Made by a program: the position numbers and the translations under genes
Assembly (NCBI GenBank): GCA_900767645.1
Contig: CAAFZY010000004.1
Span: forward strand, 1 to 36,377
DNA: 36,377 bases
Origin: Alphaproteobacteria bacterium
GTDB lineage: Bacteria > Pseudomonadota > Alphaproteobacteria > RF32 > CAG-239
Direction of reading: 5' to 3'
Notes under the pieces: model-generated
Told to the model about the DNA's origin: nothing
What the model saw: only the letters and a program-made list of their open reading frames with translations
The model's database searches: none
Shown here: in pieces, positions 1 through 8,062 of the stretch
Numbering within the stretch: position 1 is the stretch's first letter
How the letters are laid out: each line of letters begins with the position of its first letter

Positions 1-24
1 CAAGAGCGTAATCTTAAAAAATGA
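1..24 (+). CDS. possible 3' end of a gene entering from the left
   Basis: The first eight codons read in frame to a TGA at 22-24, immediately before a strong hairpin at 24-57 followed by a T run on the plus strand. The terminator position suggests that a plus-strand gene ends here. Another frame also stays open to a TAA a few bases later, so frame and product cannot be decided from seven residues. Confidence 0.2.
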   Translation, partial: QERNLKK

Positions 25-57
25 ATAAAGGATAAGATGTTAATCTTATCCTTTATT
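24..57. terminator. bidirectional intrinsic terminator
   Basis: Positions 24-38 pair with 43-57 (15 pairs, one of them an internal G-T) around a GTTA loop. A T run follows on the plus side (57-60), and an A run (16-21) supplies a T tract for minus-strand transcription. It could end both a plus-strand gene from the left and the minus-strand ABC operon. Confidence 0.7.
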
Positions 58-58
58 T

Positions 59-157
59 TTATGTCTGTACATATTTAGGGCTAGGAACAGATTGAACAAT
101 ACGCAACATTGCTTCTGCATCGGCAACCGAAGTTAAATATTTTTTACCATCAGCGAC
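59..157 (-). pseudogene. remnant of a BRO/DinD-family (phage antirepressor-like) protein
   Basis: Reading on past the TAA stop of the ABC gene at 158-160 in the same frame gives 32 more sense codons before a TAA at 59-61. The peptide contains DGKKYLTSVADAEAMLRIVQ followed by SVPSPK. From memory this matches the conserved segment of phage BRO-N/DinD proteins (DGK, then a T-D-V-A-like stretch, LRI-QS-PSPK), where PSPK is normally followed by AEPFK and a WLA motif. Here it diverges right after PSPK. There is no start codon of its own and no upstream portion, so it is read as a decayed fragment. The family link is from recall, without a search. Confidence 0.5.
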
Positions 158-1924
158 TTAATTTTGTATTTGCCAAAAGTGTTGAAATTTGCCGGATGAA
201 GCAAGTAAATCTTTTATAGTGCCTTGCTCTGCTATTTTACCTTTATCCAAAACAATAATGCGATCCATTTCTTTTAAGGTGGAAAGCCTATGGGCAATGG
301 CTATTACGGTTTTGTTTTTCATTAAGTTTTTCATGCCTTTTTGAATATATTTTTCAGCTTGACTGTCTAATGCCGATGTTGCCTCATCTAAAATTAATAT
401 CGGCGAATTTTTTAAAATTGCCCGCGCAATGGCAACGCGCTGCCGCTGCCCGCCGGAAAGTTTAACACCCTTTTCTCCGACTTTGGTTTGGTAGCCTTTA
501 GGTAATTGTTTAATAAAATTATCGGCATAGGCTCTTTGCGCAGCCTTTTCAATATCAGATTGTTTGGCGTGCAATCGCCCGTAAGATACATTTTGGCTCA
601 CGGTGCGATGAAACAGCGATGTATCTTGCGGAATGATGGCCAAATTTTGGTGCAAGCTGCTTTGCGTTACATTTTTTATATCCTGCCCGTCTATTAAAAT
701 TTGACCGGACTGAATATCATACGCGCGTTGCAACAGATTAATAAGCGTGCTTTTACCGCTGCCGGAAACTCCGACAATCCCAACCTTTTCACCGGCATTT
801 ATGGTAAATGACAATTTGTTAAACACTTTCTTTTTTCCATAGCTGAAGTGAACATTTTTAAATTCTATTTTTCCACCTTTTATTTTAAGGTTTTTGGCGT
901 TTTTAGCATCAACAATTTCATGCTTTAACACAAATGGCGACATAGCCGCTTGCAAAGCGCCATAGTTGGTATTTAATTCACATATATTAACTAAAATACC
1001 GGAAAAAGTATTCATAATTGCGTCCATCAGCATTAACACCAATGCTACATCGCCAACGCTGACTTGATTTTGATACCACATCTTGATTAGCAGTAATATA
1101 CTTCCGGACTCAAATAAACATAGCATGGTTCGCTGAATGCGCAATCCGTCATGAAACTTATTTGTTGCCGCCAAATAAGCGGCTATGCATTTATCAAATA
1201 TTCTTTTTACATAGGAAATTTCATAATCTTCACTTCCGCCTGCTTTTATGTTCAAAGAATTGCTTATACTATCAGCCACCACGCCGTTAAAATCATCAAG
1301 CATATCATTAGCATTTTTATGTAAAGAGCGCAGTTTAAAGCTGATTTTATAAGAGGCAACGGCGGATATCGACCCAAAAACAAAAACTAAAAGCAAGAAC
1401 CACAGGCTAACCCGTCCGATAAAATAAAAATTAAGCAACACAAAGAAAAAGGCGCTGTAAAACCGCGAAATATTTCTATGTAATTCCATGGTTTTGTTTG
1501 AGCAGTTAAGCGTTTTTTGTGAAAGCTGTCCGGATTTTTGCGATGAAAAATAATTTTCGGAGTGTTTGGCTAAATAATCTACCGCAAACAACTTTATTTT
1601 AGCACCTATAAAATTCCGCACATTGTTTTCTTCTATCAACTCGCGCACCATTCTGAACACGGACTGCCCGACATACGCAAAAAATATCGCGACCAAAAGC
1701 CATCCTGTTTTACTCCAAGAAAGCTCATGCGGCGTAATTAAAGCAAAATAATTTATCATCTTTGAGAAGAATACCGGAACATAAACTTTAGAAATCTGCA
1801 AACCAAACGCCAATATCATACCGGTCACCGCCCATTTGCGTGCCCCATATAACGCCTCCCACATAAATAACAGCGGATTTTTTGGTATTTTACGCATATT
1901 CGGGATTTTTTCAAATGACTTCAT
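158..1924 (-). CDS. ABC exporter half-transporter (fused membrane and ATPase domains)
   Basis: The 588-residue protein has an N-terminal six-helix membrane domain (about residues 30-315) and a C-terminal nucleotide-binding domain. Walker A is GVSGSGKS (385-392), the signature is LSGGQ (489-493), Walker B with its catalytic glutamate is ILILDE (about 509-514), and the H-loop histidine is near 545. This is the layout of MsbA/MdlB-type exporters in the inner membrane, which work as dimers. Its start overlaps the stop of the upstream exporter gene by four bases (ATGA), so the two are probably translated together and form a heterodimer. Both catalytic sites look intact. The substrate cannot be read from the sequence; lipid, peptide or drug are all possible. 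A stretch of the ATPase region is nearly identical to the neighbour at DNA level. Confidence 0.93.
   Translation of the reverse strand: MKSFEKIPNMRKIPKNPLLFMWEALYGARKWAVTGMILAFGLQISKVYVPVFFSKMINYFALITPHELSWSKTGWLLVAIFFAYVGQSVFRMVRELIEENNVRNFIGAKIKLFAVDYLAKHSENYFSSQKSGQLSQKTLNCSNKTMELHRNISRFYSAFFFVLLNFYFIGRVSLWFLLLVFVFGSISAVASYKISFKLRSLHKNANDMLDDFNGVVADSISNSLNIKAGGSEDYEISYVKRIFDKCIAAYLAATNKFHDGLRIQRTMLCLFESGSILLLIKMWYQNQVSVGDVALVLMLMDAIMNTFSGILVNICELNTNYGALQAAMSPFVLKHEIVDAKNAKNLKIKGGKIEFKNVHFSYGKKKVFNKLSFTINAGEKVGIVGVSGSGKSTLINLLQRAYDIQSGQILIDGQDIKNVTQSSLHQNLAIIPQDTSLFHRTVSQNVSYGRLHAKQSDIEKAAQRAYADNFIKQLPKGYQTKVGEKGVKLSGGQRQRVAIARAILKNSPILILDEATSALDSQAEKYIQKGMKNLMKNKTVIAIAHRLSTLKEMDRIIVLDKGKIAEQGTIKDLLASSGKFQHFWQIQN
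649..754. repeat. 106-bp perfect direct repeat, copy 1 (inside ABC gene)
   Basis: This stretch is identical to 2433-2538. Similarity continues to about 793 with only three further mismatches. It encodes the end of Walker A, the following helix and the region up to the Q-loop. The flanking parts of the two ATPase domains are clearly diverged, so the tract is probably a product of gene conversion. Confidence 0.85.
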
Positions 1925-3690
1925 AGCTTACCTCCTTTTTCCAGCTGTTGCATTTTCCATAACTTAGCAAATTTACCGTTTTTCATGGCGGCAAGCTCGT
2001 CAAAAGTACCGGTTTCAATGATTTTTCCTTGTTCAATATAAACAATTCGATCCATTTTCTTTAAGGTGGAAAGCCTATGAGCAATAGCTATTACGGTTTG
2101 CATGCCCAACAGATTATTAATTGCCGCGGCAACTTCGCTTTCAGATTGATTGTCAAGCGAGGAAGTCGCCTCATCTAAAATTAAGATGGGACTATTACGC
2201 AAAACCGCCCGAGCAATGGCAATGCGTTGTCTTTCACCGCCTGAAAGTTTGCAACCGCGTTCCCCGACCATTGAGTTATAGCCTTCCGGCAATTTTTTAA
2301 TAAACCCGTCGGCGCATGCGGTTTGCGCGGCTTGTTTTATTTTGCGGTCAGCCGCTTTTATGCCGTAAGCAATATTTTCTTTTATACTGCGCTGAAACAA
2401 AACCGTTTCTTGCGGAATTATGGCTAAATTTCGGTGCAAGCTGCTTTGCGTTACATTTTTTATATCCTGCCCGTCTATTAAAATTTGACCGGACTGAATA
2501 TCATACGCGCGTTGCAACAGATTAATAAGCGTGCTTTTGCCGCTGCCGGAAAGCCCGACAATCCCAACCTTTTCACCGCTCTTGATTTTCAGATTAAAGC
2601 CGTCAAAAATTCTATTTTGTTCAGGATAGGCAAAACAAATGTTTTTAAATTCTATTTCAGCTTTTTTAACTTTAAGCGGCTTGGCATTCGGGTTGTCGGT
2701 AATTTCATGCGGGGTGGTAAACGGCTCTAATCCGGCTTGAACATAAGATAAGCTGTTGGCAAGCCGGCGAAAATCTATACACAACTCCATCAGCCACATA
2801 AAACCACCGCTCAATGTTAATAAAACAAACACAATATCGCCGACCGTAATTAATGATTCGCTCCATAAATAAATGGCATAAATCAACATAAACAGCGAGC
2901 ACAAATATATAAAACAGCACATGCCTGTATAAGACGAAAACCATACCAACATGGTTTTGGCTTTAATTTTTATGTATTGTTGCAGTAATGTTGATAAACG
3001 CTTTTTTTCATACTCTAAACGATTAAATTGCTTAACCAAGCGAATGTTGGCAATAACATCAACCAGCCAGCCGGTATATAAGGCCTCTGATTTGCTTTGC
3101 ATTTTATTTAAGTGGTTAGCGGTTTGATTAGCGTAATAATTAACCAAAGTTACTACGGCAACGCATATTAAAAACAACAGTCCTAAGCGAGGATTGATGA
3201 TTGTTAATAAAATTATTTTTACGCCGATGTCGCAAAAAATTCCCCAAAACTGCGCAATAATTACGGAAAATATCGGTTGAAGAGATTTAATTTGATTGGT
3301 TTTAGTCAGTAAAGTTCCGGTTTGTTTATTGACAATATAATTAACCGAATGCCCGAAAATATATGAAAGAGCGCGACCGCAAATGCGTCTTTGCAGCGGA
3401 AAATAAAAATATTTTTGCCGATATATATTGTTTTGTTTAGGCAAAAAGATGTTAATAGCATTGCAAATAAAAACAGCGGCGAAAATCCATAAAAGATTAT
3501 GCAAATTTTCAGGCGTTGCCCCTTGCTTAACGCCATCAACCATCTTCGCAAACAGCCAGCCTAATAAGTTAAAAACAGACATTTCGGCAAGCACAAACAG
3601 CAAACAAATTAAAAACGTCCATTTATAAGGTATCAGACATTCTTTTACGATATATTTTATTGCCGTTTTCGGAAATGGCTGCGCCTGCAT
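1921..3690 (-). CDS. ABC exporter half-transporter, first gene of the pair
   Basis: The 589-residue protein has six predicted membrane helices (about 22-305) followed by an ATPase domain. Walker A is GLSGSGKST (379-387), the signature is LSGGE (482-486), Walker B is ILILDE and the switch is IAHRLS. The start at 3690 is preceded by an AAGGA ribosome site about nine bases upstream. It is the promoter-proximal gene and overlaps the next exporter gene by four bases, typical of heterodimeric exporters. The membrane domain has little obvious similarity to that of its partner, while part of the ATPase domain is almost identical at DNA level. Walker and signature motifs appear intact in both partners, so both sites may hydrolyse ATP. 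The substrate is unknown. Confidence 0.92.
   Translation of the reverse strand: MQAQPFPKTAIKYIVKECLIPYKWTFLICLLFVLAEMSVFNLLGWLFAKMVDGVKQGATPENLHNLLWIFAAVFICNAINIFLPKQNNIYRQKYFYFPLQRRICGRALSYIFGHSVNYIVNKQTGTLLTKTNQIKSLQPIFSVIIAQFWGIFCDIGVKIILLTIINPRLGLLFLICVAVVTLVNYYANQTANHLNKMQSKSEALYTGWLVDVIANIRLVKQFNRLEYEKKRLSTLLQQYIKIKAKTMLVWFSSYTGMCCFIYLCSLFMLIYAIYLWSESLITVGDIVFVLLTLSGGFMWLMELCIDFRRLANSLSYVQAGLEPFTTPHEITDNPNAKPLKVKKAEIEFKNICFAYPEQNRIFDGFNLKIKSGEKVGIVGLSGSGKSTLINLLQRAYDIQSGQILIDGQDIKNVTQSSLHRNLAIIPQETVLFQRSIKENIAYGIKAADRKIKQAAQTACADGFIKKLPEGYNSMVGERGCKLSGGERQRIAIARAVLRNSPILILDEATSSLDNQSESEVAAAINNLLGMQTVIAIAHRLSTLKKMDRIVYIEQGKIIETGTFDELAAMKNGKFAKLWKMQQLEKGGKL
2433..2538. repeat. 106-bp perfect direct repeat, copy 2 (inside ABC gene)
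   Basis: This is the partner of 649-754 in the upstream ABC gene. After a single mismatch and a short gap of identity the match resumes to about 2577. A second, shorter near-identical block covers the switch-region codons (about 261-313 versus 2048-2099). Confidence 0.85.
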
Positions 3691-4084
3691 AAGTTTTAGT
3701 TCCTTAAATAAATTTAATAACAGTAAAGTTATAGCATAAAAAATAACTGTTTTATATTAAAAAATTATAAAACTCATCACTCCCGGCGGCAGTGTTTTAA
3801 GTCAACACGGGTTTATTTTTTAAGATTACTGCTTCTTTCATTAAAAAATTTTACCCATCTTAGGGCTTAACTTCCGCGCCGTTACCGGAAAGCAAATTGT
3901 TAAAATTGCGATGTATTAAGCTTTGGTGACGCAACTATCTTTGTCTTTCCTATAAGATATTAATTTATTTTAGAACTATAAGCATCATTTACAACATAAA
4001 TGTGCATGGGTGGTAAAAAATATTTGCTTTTAAGAGACATTGTGTTCTTATTTAGGCATAAGTTAATATTTTAAGAGAAAAATC
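3691..4084. other. 394-bp intergenic region between divergent genes
   Basis: This gap holds the upstream regions of the minus-strand ABC pair and the plus-strand lipoprotein gene. It is AT-rich. A TATAAC-like -10 lies near 3731-3736 in minus orientation, without a convincing -35. On the plus strand I see only weak promoter candidates and an AAGAGA ribosome site just before 4085. A 25-codon open stretch on the minus strand (3867-3941) has a coding-like look but no start context. I see no RNA gene or repeat here. Confidence 0.5.
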
Positions 4085-4753
4085 ATGAAAAAATTATCAT
4101 TACTAAGCGCTTTGTGTTTAATGCTCTCTGCTTGTGAAATGGAGCTTGATATACCGGTTAAAATCAGCGAATTATTATCAGCTGAAACGCAAAATGTAAC
4201 CGGTACGATTGCGGTTGAAGTTTCAGCCTGCGCAAGTTATGAAGATTCTCGCATACCTTCCGAATCATTAACCGAAGTTCGCACAAAAATTAAAGGCATT
4301 ATACCTTCCGCCGAATATGTTCAGTGCTACACCAAAGAAATGAACTCATATGCCGAATTTAACATTAAAATTAACGTTAAACACGATGTTGAAACTGCTT
4401 CTGATGGAATTTCATTGTTAAGCGACGGCACGGGCGCGCTCGGCATACATATTCCGAACGATGTTACAGAGCAAATTAAACAAGCTTTATACGGCAGCAG
4501 CGACGTATCAATAAGTTTCAGCATTACTAACGATACGGATAAACAGGCAAAATATGTGGTGGGCGCATCTTATCTTAATAATCAACCGTTTCCGCTCGGT
4601 AATACTTTTATATTATTGCCAAACCATTCTTTGGATATTCGTTTATCTGACGTTGCCAAAGATTATATTTTGCAAGGCAACAACTTTATTATCCTGATAC
4701 CGGATAATGATGATGAACAGCAAGCAAGCGAAAGCTCTGCACAGGCTGAATAA
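4085..4753 (+). CDS. putative lipoprotein, unknown function
   Basis: The 222-residue product begins with a lipoprotein signal peptide ending in the lipobox LSAC, with the lipidated cysteine at residue 17. The mature part is acidic. It contains CASYEDSR, a second cysteine near YVQCYTKE, and repeated beta-strand-like segments, ending in a disordered D/E/Q/S tail. The overall pattern (a short lipoprotein with an S-ELLS-ET motif soon after the cysteine, then a SYEDSR segment) reminds me of small lipoproteins found in enterobacterial prophages. I could not confirm this and assign no function. The gene stands alone, with a ribosome site AAGAGA upstream and an intrinsic terminator directly after the stop. 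Confidence 0.8.
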   Translation: MKKLSLLSALCLMLSACEMELDIPVKISELLSAETQNVTGTIAVEVSACASYEDSRIPSESLTEVRTKIKGIIPSAEYVQCYTKEMNSYAEFNIKINVKHDVETASDGISLLSDGTGALGIHIPNDVTEQIKQALYGSSDVSISFSITNDTDKQAKYVVGASYLNNQPFPLGNTFILLPNHSLDIRLSDVAKDYILQGNNFIILIPDNDDEQQASESSAQAE

Positions 4754-4757
4754 AAGC

Positions 4758-4794
4758 AAAAGCCCGACAGCAAATTTTGTTATCGGGCTTTTTT
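4758..4794 (+). terminator. intrinsic terminator after the lipoprotein gene
   Basis: AAAAGCCCGA at 4758-4767 pairs with TCGGGCTTTT at 4783-4792 around a 15-base loop and runs into a T tract. It lies five bases after the stop codon. Confidence 0.88.
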
Positions 4795-4831
4795 AAGCAT
4801 AATATTTCAGAAAAAGGCATAATTAATTATA

Positions 4832-4860
4832 TTGATAAAAAGCGCAAAATAATGTAGAAT
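4832..4860 (+). promoter_or_regulatory. sigma-70-type promoter for the 460-residue gene
   Basis: TTGATA at 4832-4837 and TAGAAT at 4855-4860 are separated by exactly 17 bases. The expected start near 4867 would leave a leader of about 50 bases. Confidence 0.65.
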
Positions 4861-4918
4861 AAAAACAATACATTAAATATCGGCTGTTGCTGTTAAATTA
4901 CATTGAAAGCGTGATTAA

Positions 4919-6301
4919 ATGAATGAATTAAAGGAAAGAATAGCGCGCTTGCGTCAAGCCATAGCGGAAAATTCAGATGAGGTTGCGCAAAATCTTGAAG
5001 ATAACATCAACACGATTTCTTTATACTCAAAAGAAAACGCAGATAAAATTATGAAAAATCCTGAAGGTTGGGCTCTCGTGCATGCCACAAATTATGAGCC
5101 AAAAATTAATGAAAAAGGCGAAATGTATATTCCTACAACGGCAATGGCGACAGATTATGATTGGCCGCGAGCGTCCGTTCACGGAAAATTAAATGCCGTT
5201 GTCGGGGCTAATTCAGCCGGCTCTTGGGATAAAGCTCCATTTGTGGTGTTAGCTCCGTATAATGATGTTGTTCGCTTAAACGGCAATCCGCAAGAAGTGT
5301 CGGTTGATGACACCTATTTTATTCCTGATCCCGATACCGGATTGCTATTACCGAAGAGCACATATCTTATCATACCCGACCCGAACGCCGAGAAATTGAT
5401 TAATTTCGACGAACACGGCGAACACGGCTACCATGTAATCACTTACAAAACAGATAATTATACCAACGAGGAAATAAGAAAAATTTTAGATTTAAGTGAG
5501 GGCGACAAGTATCTTTACGAAAAATATATGAACGGCGATGCTTCTGACTTTCAAATAAACCACCTGCTTGGTTATGACAAAAAATTAATGGCAGCATATG
5601 ATAAATCAGAAAATAAAAAGCTTTTTTTACGCGGCCTGCTTGAAGAAGACCGGTTTGTGATTTTAAACAAACTGTTACGTGATGTGGCTGTAAAAATGGG
5701 GCTTGAAAAAATGGGATATCATTATGTTTACTCCCATGAAGATAGGATTTCAGAAAATGTGGCAAATATAGCCCGCGAAAACGGTATTCGCGGCTGTTCA
5801 AGCGATAAAGGACACTCTCTTTCGCTGGAGCATCTATTGGAAAACAGCGGCTGTGATTTGCTTGATTTAGTAAATGATTTAAAAAGCAAAGACTCCGATG
5901 AAATTTTTAAAACTTTAACAACCTCAAAGGATAAAATATACAAAGATATTGCTCTCAGTATTACAGAAGGCAAACCTTTGCCAGATTTTTTCACCATTCA
6001 TCAAAAATCCGTAGACACCTATTTAACACTTATGAGTATTCAAGCCTCTCACGACGCAAAACACAAAGATGAATATTCAGCCTGCGCCGATAAAATTAAA
6101 AAAGGCGGCATTAAAGCGTTTAATGCTAATTTATACATCACTTTACATCGTCAATCTGAAAAAATGAAAGCGCAAGCAGAACAAGCCATCGGCGAGTTAA
6201 AGAAAAATCCGGAAGAGTTTGCCAAACTTCAAAAACGTTTGCGCGACAACTTTAATGCTGCCGGTCTTAATTCTTATTACACAAAATCGCAAGAACGATA
6301 A
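4919..6301 (+). CDS. hypothetical cytoplasmic protein, 460 residues
   Basis: I do not recognise this protein. It has no signal peptide or membrane segment. The N-terminus (about 1-45) is a charged helix. Residues about 50-165 look like a compact beta-rich domain containing ALVHATNYEP, PRASVHGKLNAVV, a conserved-looking tryptophan and FVVLAPYND. Residues about 190-460 are mostly helical, with a Lys/Glu-rich coiled-coil-like end. The spacing of histidine, threonine, arginine and tryptophan in the N-terminal domain could mark an enzyme active site, but no family can be named. The ATG at 4919 is preceded by a weak GAAAG site and by a good promoter. The gene runs convergently into hydG with only six bases between the stops. 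Flanking genes give no functional hint. Confidence 0.8.
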   Translation: MNELKERIARLRQAIAENSDEVAQNLEDNINTISLYSKENADKIMKNPEGWALVHATNYEPKINEKGEMYIPTTAMATDYDWPRASVHGKLNAVVGANSAGSWDKAPFVVLAPYNDVVRLNGNPQEVSVDDTYFIPDPDTGLLLPKSTYLIIPDPNAEKLINFDEHGEHGYHVITYKTDNYTNEEIRKILDLSEGDKYLYEKYMNGDASDFQINHLLGYDKKLMAAYDKSENKKLFLRGLLEEDRFVILNKLLRDVAVKMGLEKMGYHYVYSHEDRISENVANIARENGIRGCSSDKGHSLSLEHLLENSGCDLLDLVNDLKSKDSDEIFKTLTTSKDKIYKDIALSITEGKPLPDFFTIHQKSVDTYLTLMSIQASHDAKHKDEYSACADKIKKGGIKAFNANLYITLHRQSEKMKAQAEQAIGELKKNPEEFAKLQKRLRDNFNAAGLNSYYTKSQER

Positions 6302-6307
6302 AAGAGC

Positions 6308-7723
6308 TTAAAAGCGGAAATCACGCTCTCCTTGTTTAATTTTTTCAAGGTTTGCTATCGTAATTTGCCGAACTTTATCGCTTTTGATGTTAGCGAGCTC
6401 TCGGTTAATTACTTCCTCGCCCAATTTTTTGGTTTCGGCAGAGGCGTAATCTTGCAAAAATTCCTGCAATGTCATTAAAGCGTTAGGGTGGCAACAATTA
6501 AGTATCTGCATTTTTTTGCACAATTCCATAAAGCGGTCGCCGGTACGGCCTTCACGATAGCAGGCAGTGCAAAAACTCGGAATATACCCCATGCCCAAAA
6601 GCCAACGCACAACCTCATCTAAAGTGCGTTGGTCGGAAACATCAAATTGCTCGGTATCATGTTCTCGAGCCGGATTGGTATATCCGCCCACACTGGTACG
6701 CGATGCGCCGGAAATTTGCGAAATTCCATAATGAATAACCCGACTGCGACAAGCCTCGCTCTCACGAGTTGAAATAATCATACCGGTATAAGGCGTTGAA
6801 ATGCGAACACAGGCAATAATTTTAGCAAAAATATCATCATCTATGCCGTTATCAAAAGCGCCGGGGTCAATATCATCGGCGCGCTTAATACGCGGAAATG
6901 AAATGGTATGCGGACCGACACCGTGCACTGCTTCCAAGTGCTCGGCATGCATCAAAAGCGCGGCAAACTCATATTTATAACCTTCAAGCCCGAACAAAAC
7001 ACCAAGTCCTACATCGTCAATGCCGCCTTCCATGGCTCTGTCCATCGCCTCAGTATGATAGGCGTAATTGTGTTTAGGTCCGGTCGGATGCAGTTTTTCA
7101 TACGATTCTTTATTATATGTTTCTTGAAACAAAATATAAGTTCCGATACCGGCTTCTTTAAGTTTGCGATAATTTTCAACCGTGGTGGCGGCAATATTAA
7201 CATTAACTCGGCGGATTGCTCCGTTTTTGTGCTTTACCGAATAAATGGTTTTAATACAGTCTAAAATATATTCAATCGGATTATTAATCGGATCTTCACC
7301 GGCTTCAATCGCCAAACGTTTATGTCCCATGTCCTGCAGTGCAACAACCTCTGCCTTAACCTCTTCTTGAGTAAGTTTTTTGCGCATAATATGTTTGTTT
7401 TTGGCATGATACGGACAATAAGTGCAACCGTTTACGCAATAATTGGAAAGATAAAGCGGGGCAAACAAAACTATGCGGTTGCCGTAAAAATCTTTTTTAA
7501 ATTGCTCGGCAAGGGCAAAAATTTCAGCGTTTTGTTCAGGCAAATCACAGGCAAGCAAAACAGACGCTTCACGGTGAGTTAAGCCTTTGCGCAATTTAGC
7601 CTTGGTAATTATTTGATTGATTAATTCCTGATTATGCTTGTTGGCTTCGGCATAAGCCAGAGTTGCGAGCACTTCATCATGGCAGATAAACTCTTCCGCC
7701 TTGAGCGATTTGGGATTATACAT
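6308..7723 (-). CDS. hydG: [FeFe]-hydrogenase H-cluster maturase HydG (radical SAM tyrosine lyase)
   Basis: HydG cleaves tyrosine with a radical-SAM cluster and makes the Fe(CO)2(CN) units of the [FeFe]-hydrogenase H-cluster. The 471-residue length is usual for the family. The radical SAM motif CX3CX2C uses Cys96, Cys100 and Cys103 within NYCVNGCTYCPYH. The C-terminal motif CX2CX22C, which in HydG holds the auxiliary [5Fe-5S]/dangler-iron cluster, is present: FCTAC followed by the second of two adjacent cysteines before HPNA. The C-terminal motif separates HydG from ThiH. A ribosome site AAGGAAA precedes the ATG. It is the last gene of the tol cluster direction, 97 bases after a TM1266-family gene. 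HydE, HydF and the hydrogenase itself are not in this window. Confidence 0.95.
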   Translation of the reverse strand: MYNPKSLKAEEFICHDEVLATLAYAEANKHNQELINQIITKAKLRKGLTHREASVLLACDLPEQNAEIFALAEQFKKDFYGNRIVLFAPLYLSNYCVNGCTYCPYHAKNKHIMRKKLTQEEVKAEVVALQDMGHKRLAIEAGEDPINNPIEYILDCIKTIYSVKHKNGAIRRVNVNIAATTVENYRKLKEAGIGTYILFQETYNKESYEKLHPTGPKHNYAYHTEAMDRAMEGGIDDVGLGVLFGLEGYKYEFAALLMHAEHLEAVHGVGPHTISFPRIKRADDIDPGAFDNGIDDDIFAKIIACVRISTPYTGMIISTRESEACRSRVIHYGISQISGASRTSVGGYTNPAREHDTEQFDVSDQRTLDEVVRWLLGMGYIPSFCTACYREGRTGDRFMELCKKMQILNCCHPNALMTLQEFLQDYASAETKKLGEEVINRELANIKSDKVRQITIANLEKIKQGERDFRF

Positions 7724-7820
7724 AAAATTTCCTTTCTTACGGGTCAGAAAAAACCTTCCCCGTCAGTTAAACATAATGCGAACATAAAACCTTTGCCTGA
7801 ATTTGGCAAGCTTTTTTGTT

Positions 7821-8060
7821 TTAAGCAAAAACCGTTTTGCTGCTGACGCCTTCCAAAGCGCCTATTTTACCGGACAATGCCGAAATAATATCTTGCGTCG
7901 CATCAATGGCAATGCTGATAATCGCAACCTGTTTTTGTTTGTACGGGATTCCCATACGACCGATAATATAAGCGCGGTATTCATGCAACAAGGCGTTAAG
8001 CTTTTCAACGCTATCCTGATTTTTTACCAAAACAGCAAGCAATGCAATGCGGGTTTCCAT
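7821..8060 (-). CDS. TM1266-family iron-only hydrogenase system regulator
   Basis: This 79-residue protein matches in size and pattern the small ACT-like fold family typified by Thermotoga TM1266, annotated as the putative iron-only hydrogenase system regulator. Characteristic parts are the opening ETRIALLAVLV, the VEKLNALLHEY helix, IIGRMGIPY and a second strand-helix unit IAIDATQDIISALSGKIG. Members are typically encoded beside hydEFG genes, and here hydG follows directly, which supports the call. The gene starts two bases after the stop of the inhibitor lipoprotein gene, so it is probably cotranscribed. The ligand and molecular role of the family are not well defined. Confidence 0.85.
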   Translation of the reverse strand: METRIALLAVLVKNQDSVEKLNALLHEYRAYIIGRMGIPYKQKQVAIISIAIDATQDIISALSGKIGALEGVSSKTVFA

Positions 8061-8062
8061 AC

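Noticed and set aside
3867..3941. A 25-codon minus-strand open stretch ending in a peptide with a coding-like look (LLSGNGAEVKP)
   Set aside because: It is bounded by a stop on the upstream side, has no ATG or ribosome site and is too short to assign. It could be a gene remnant, but nothing supports a family.
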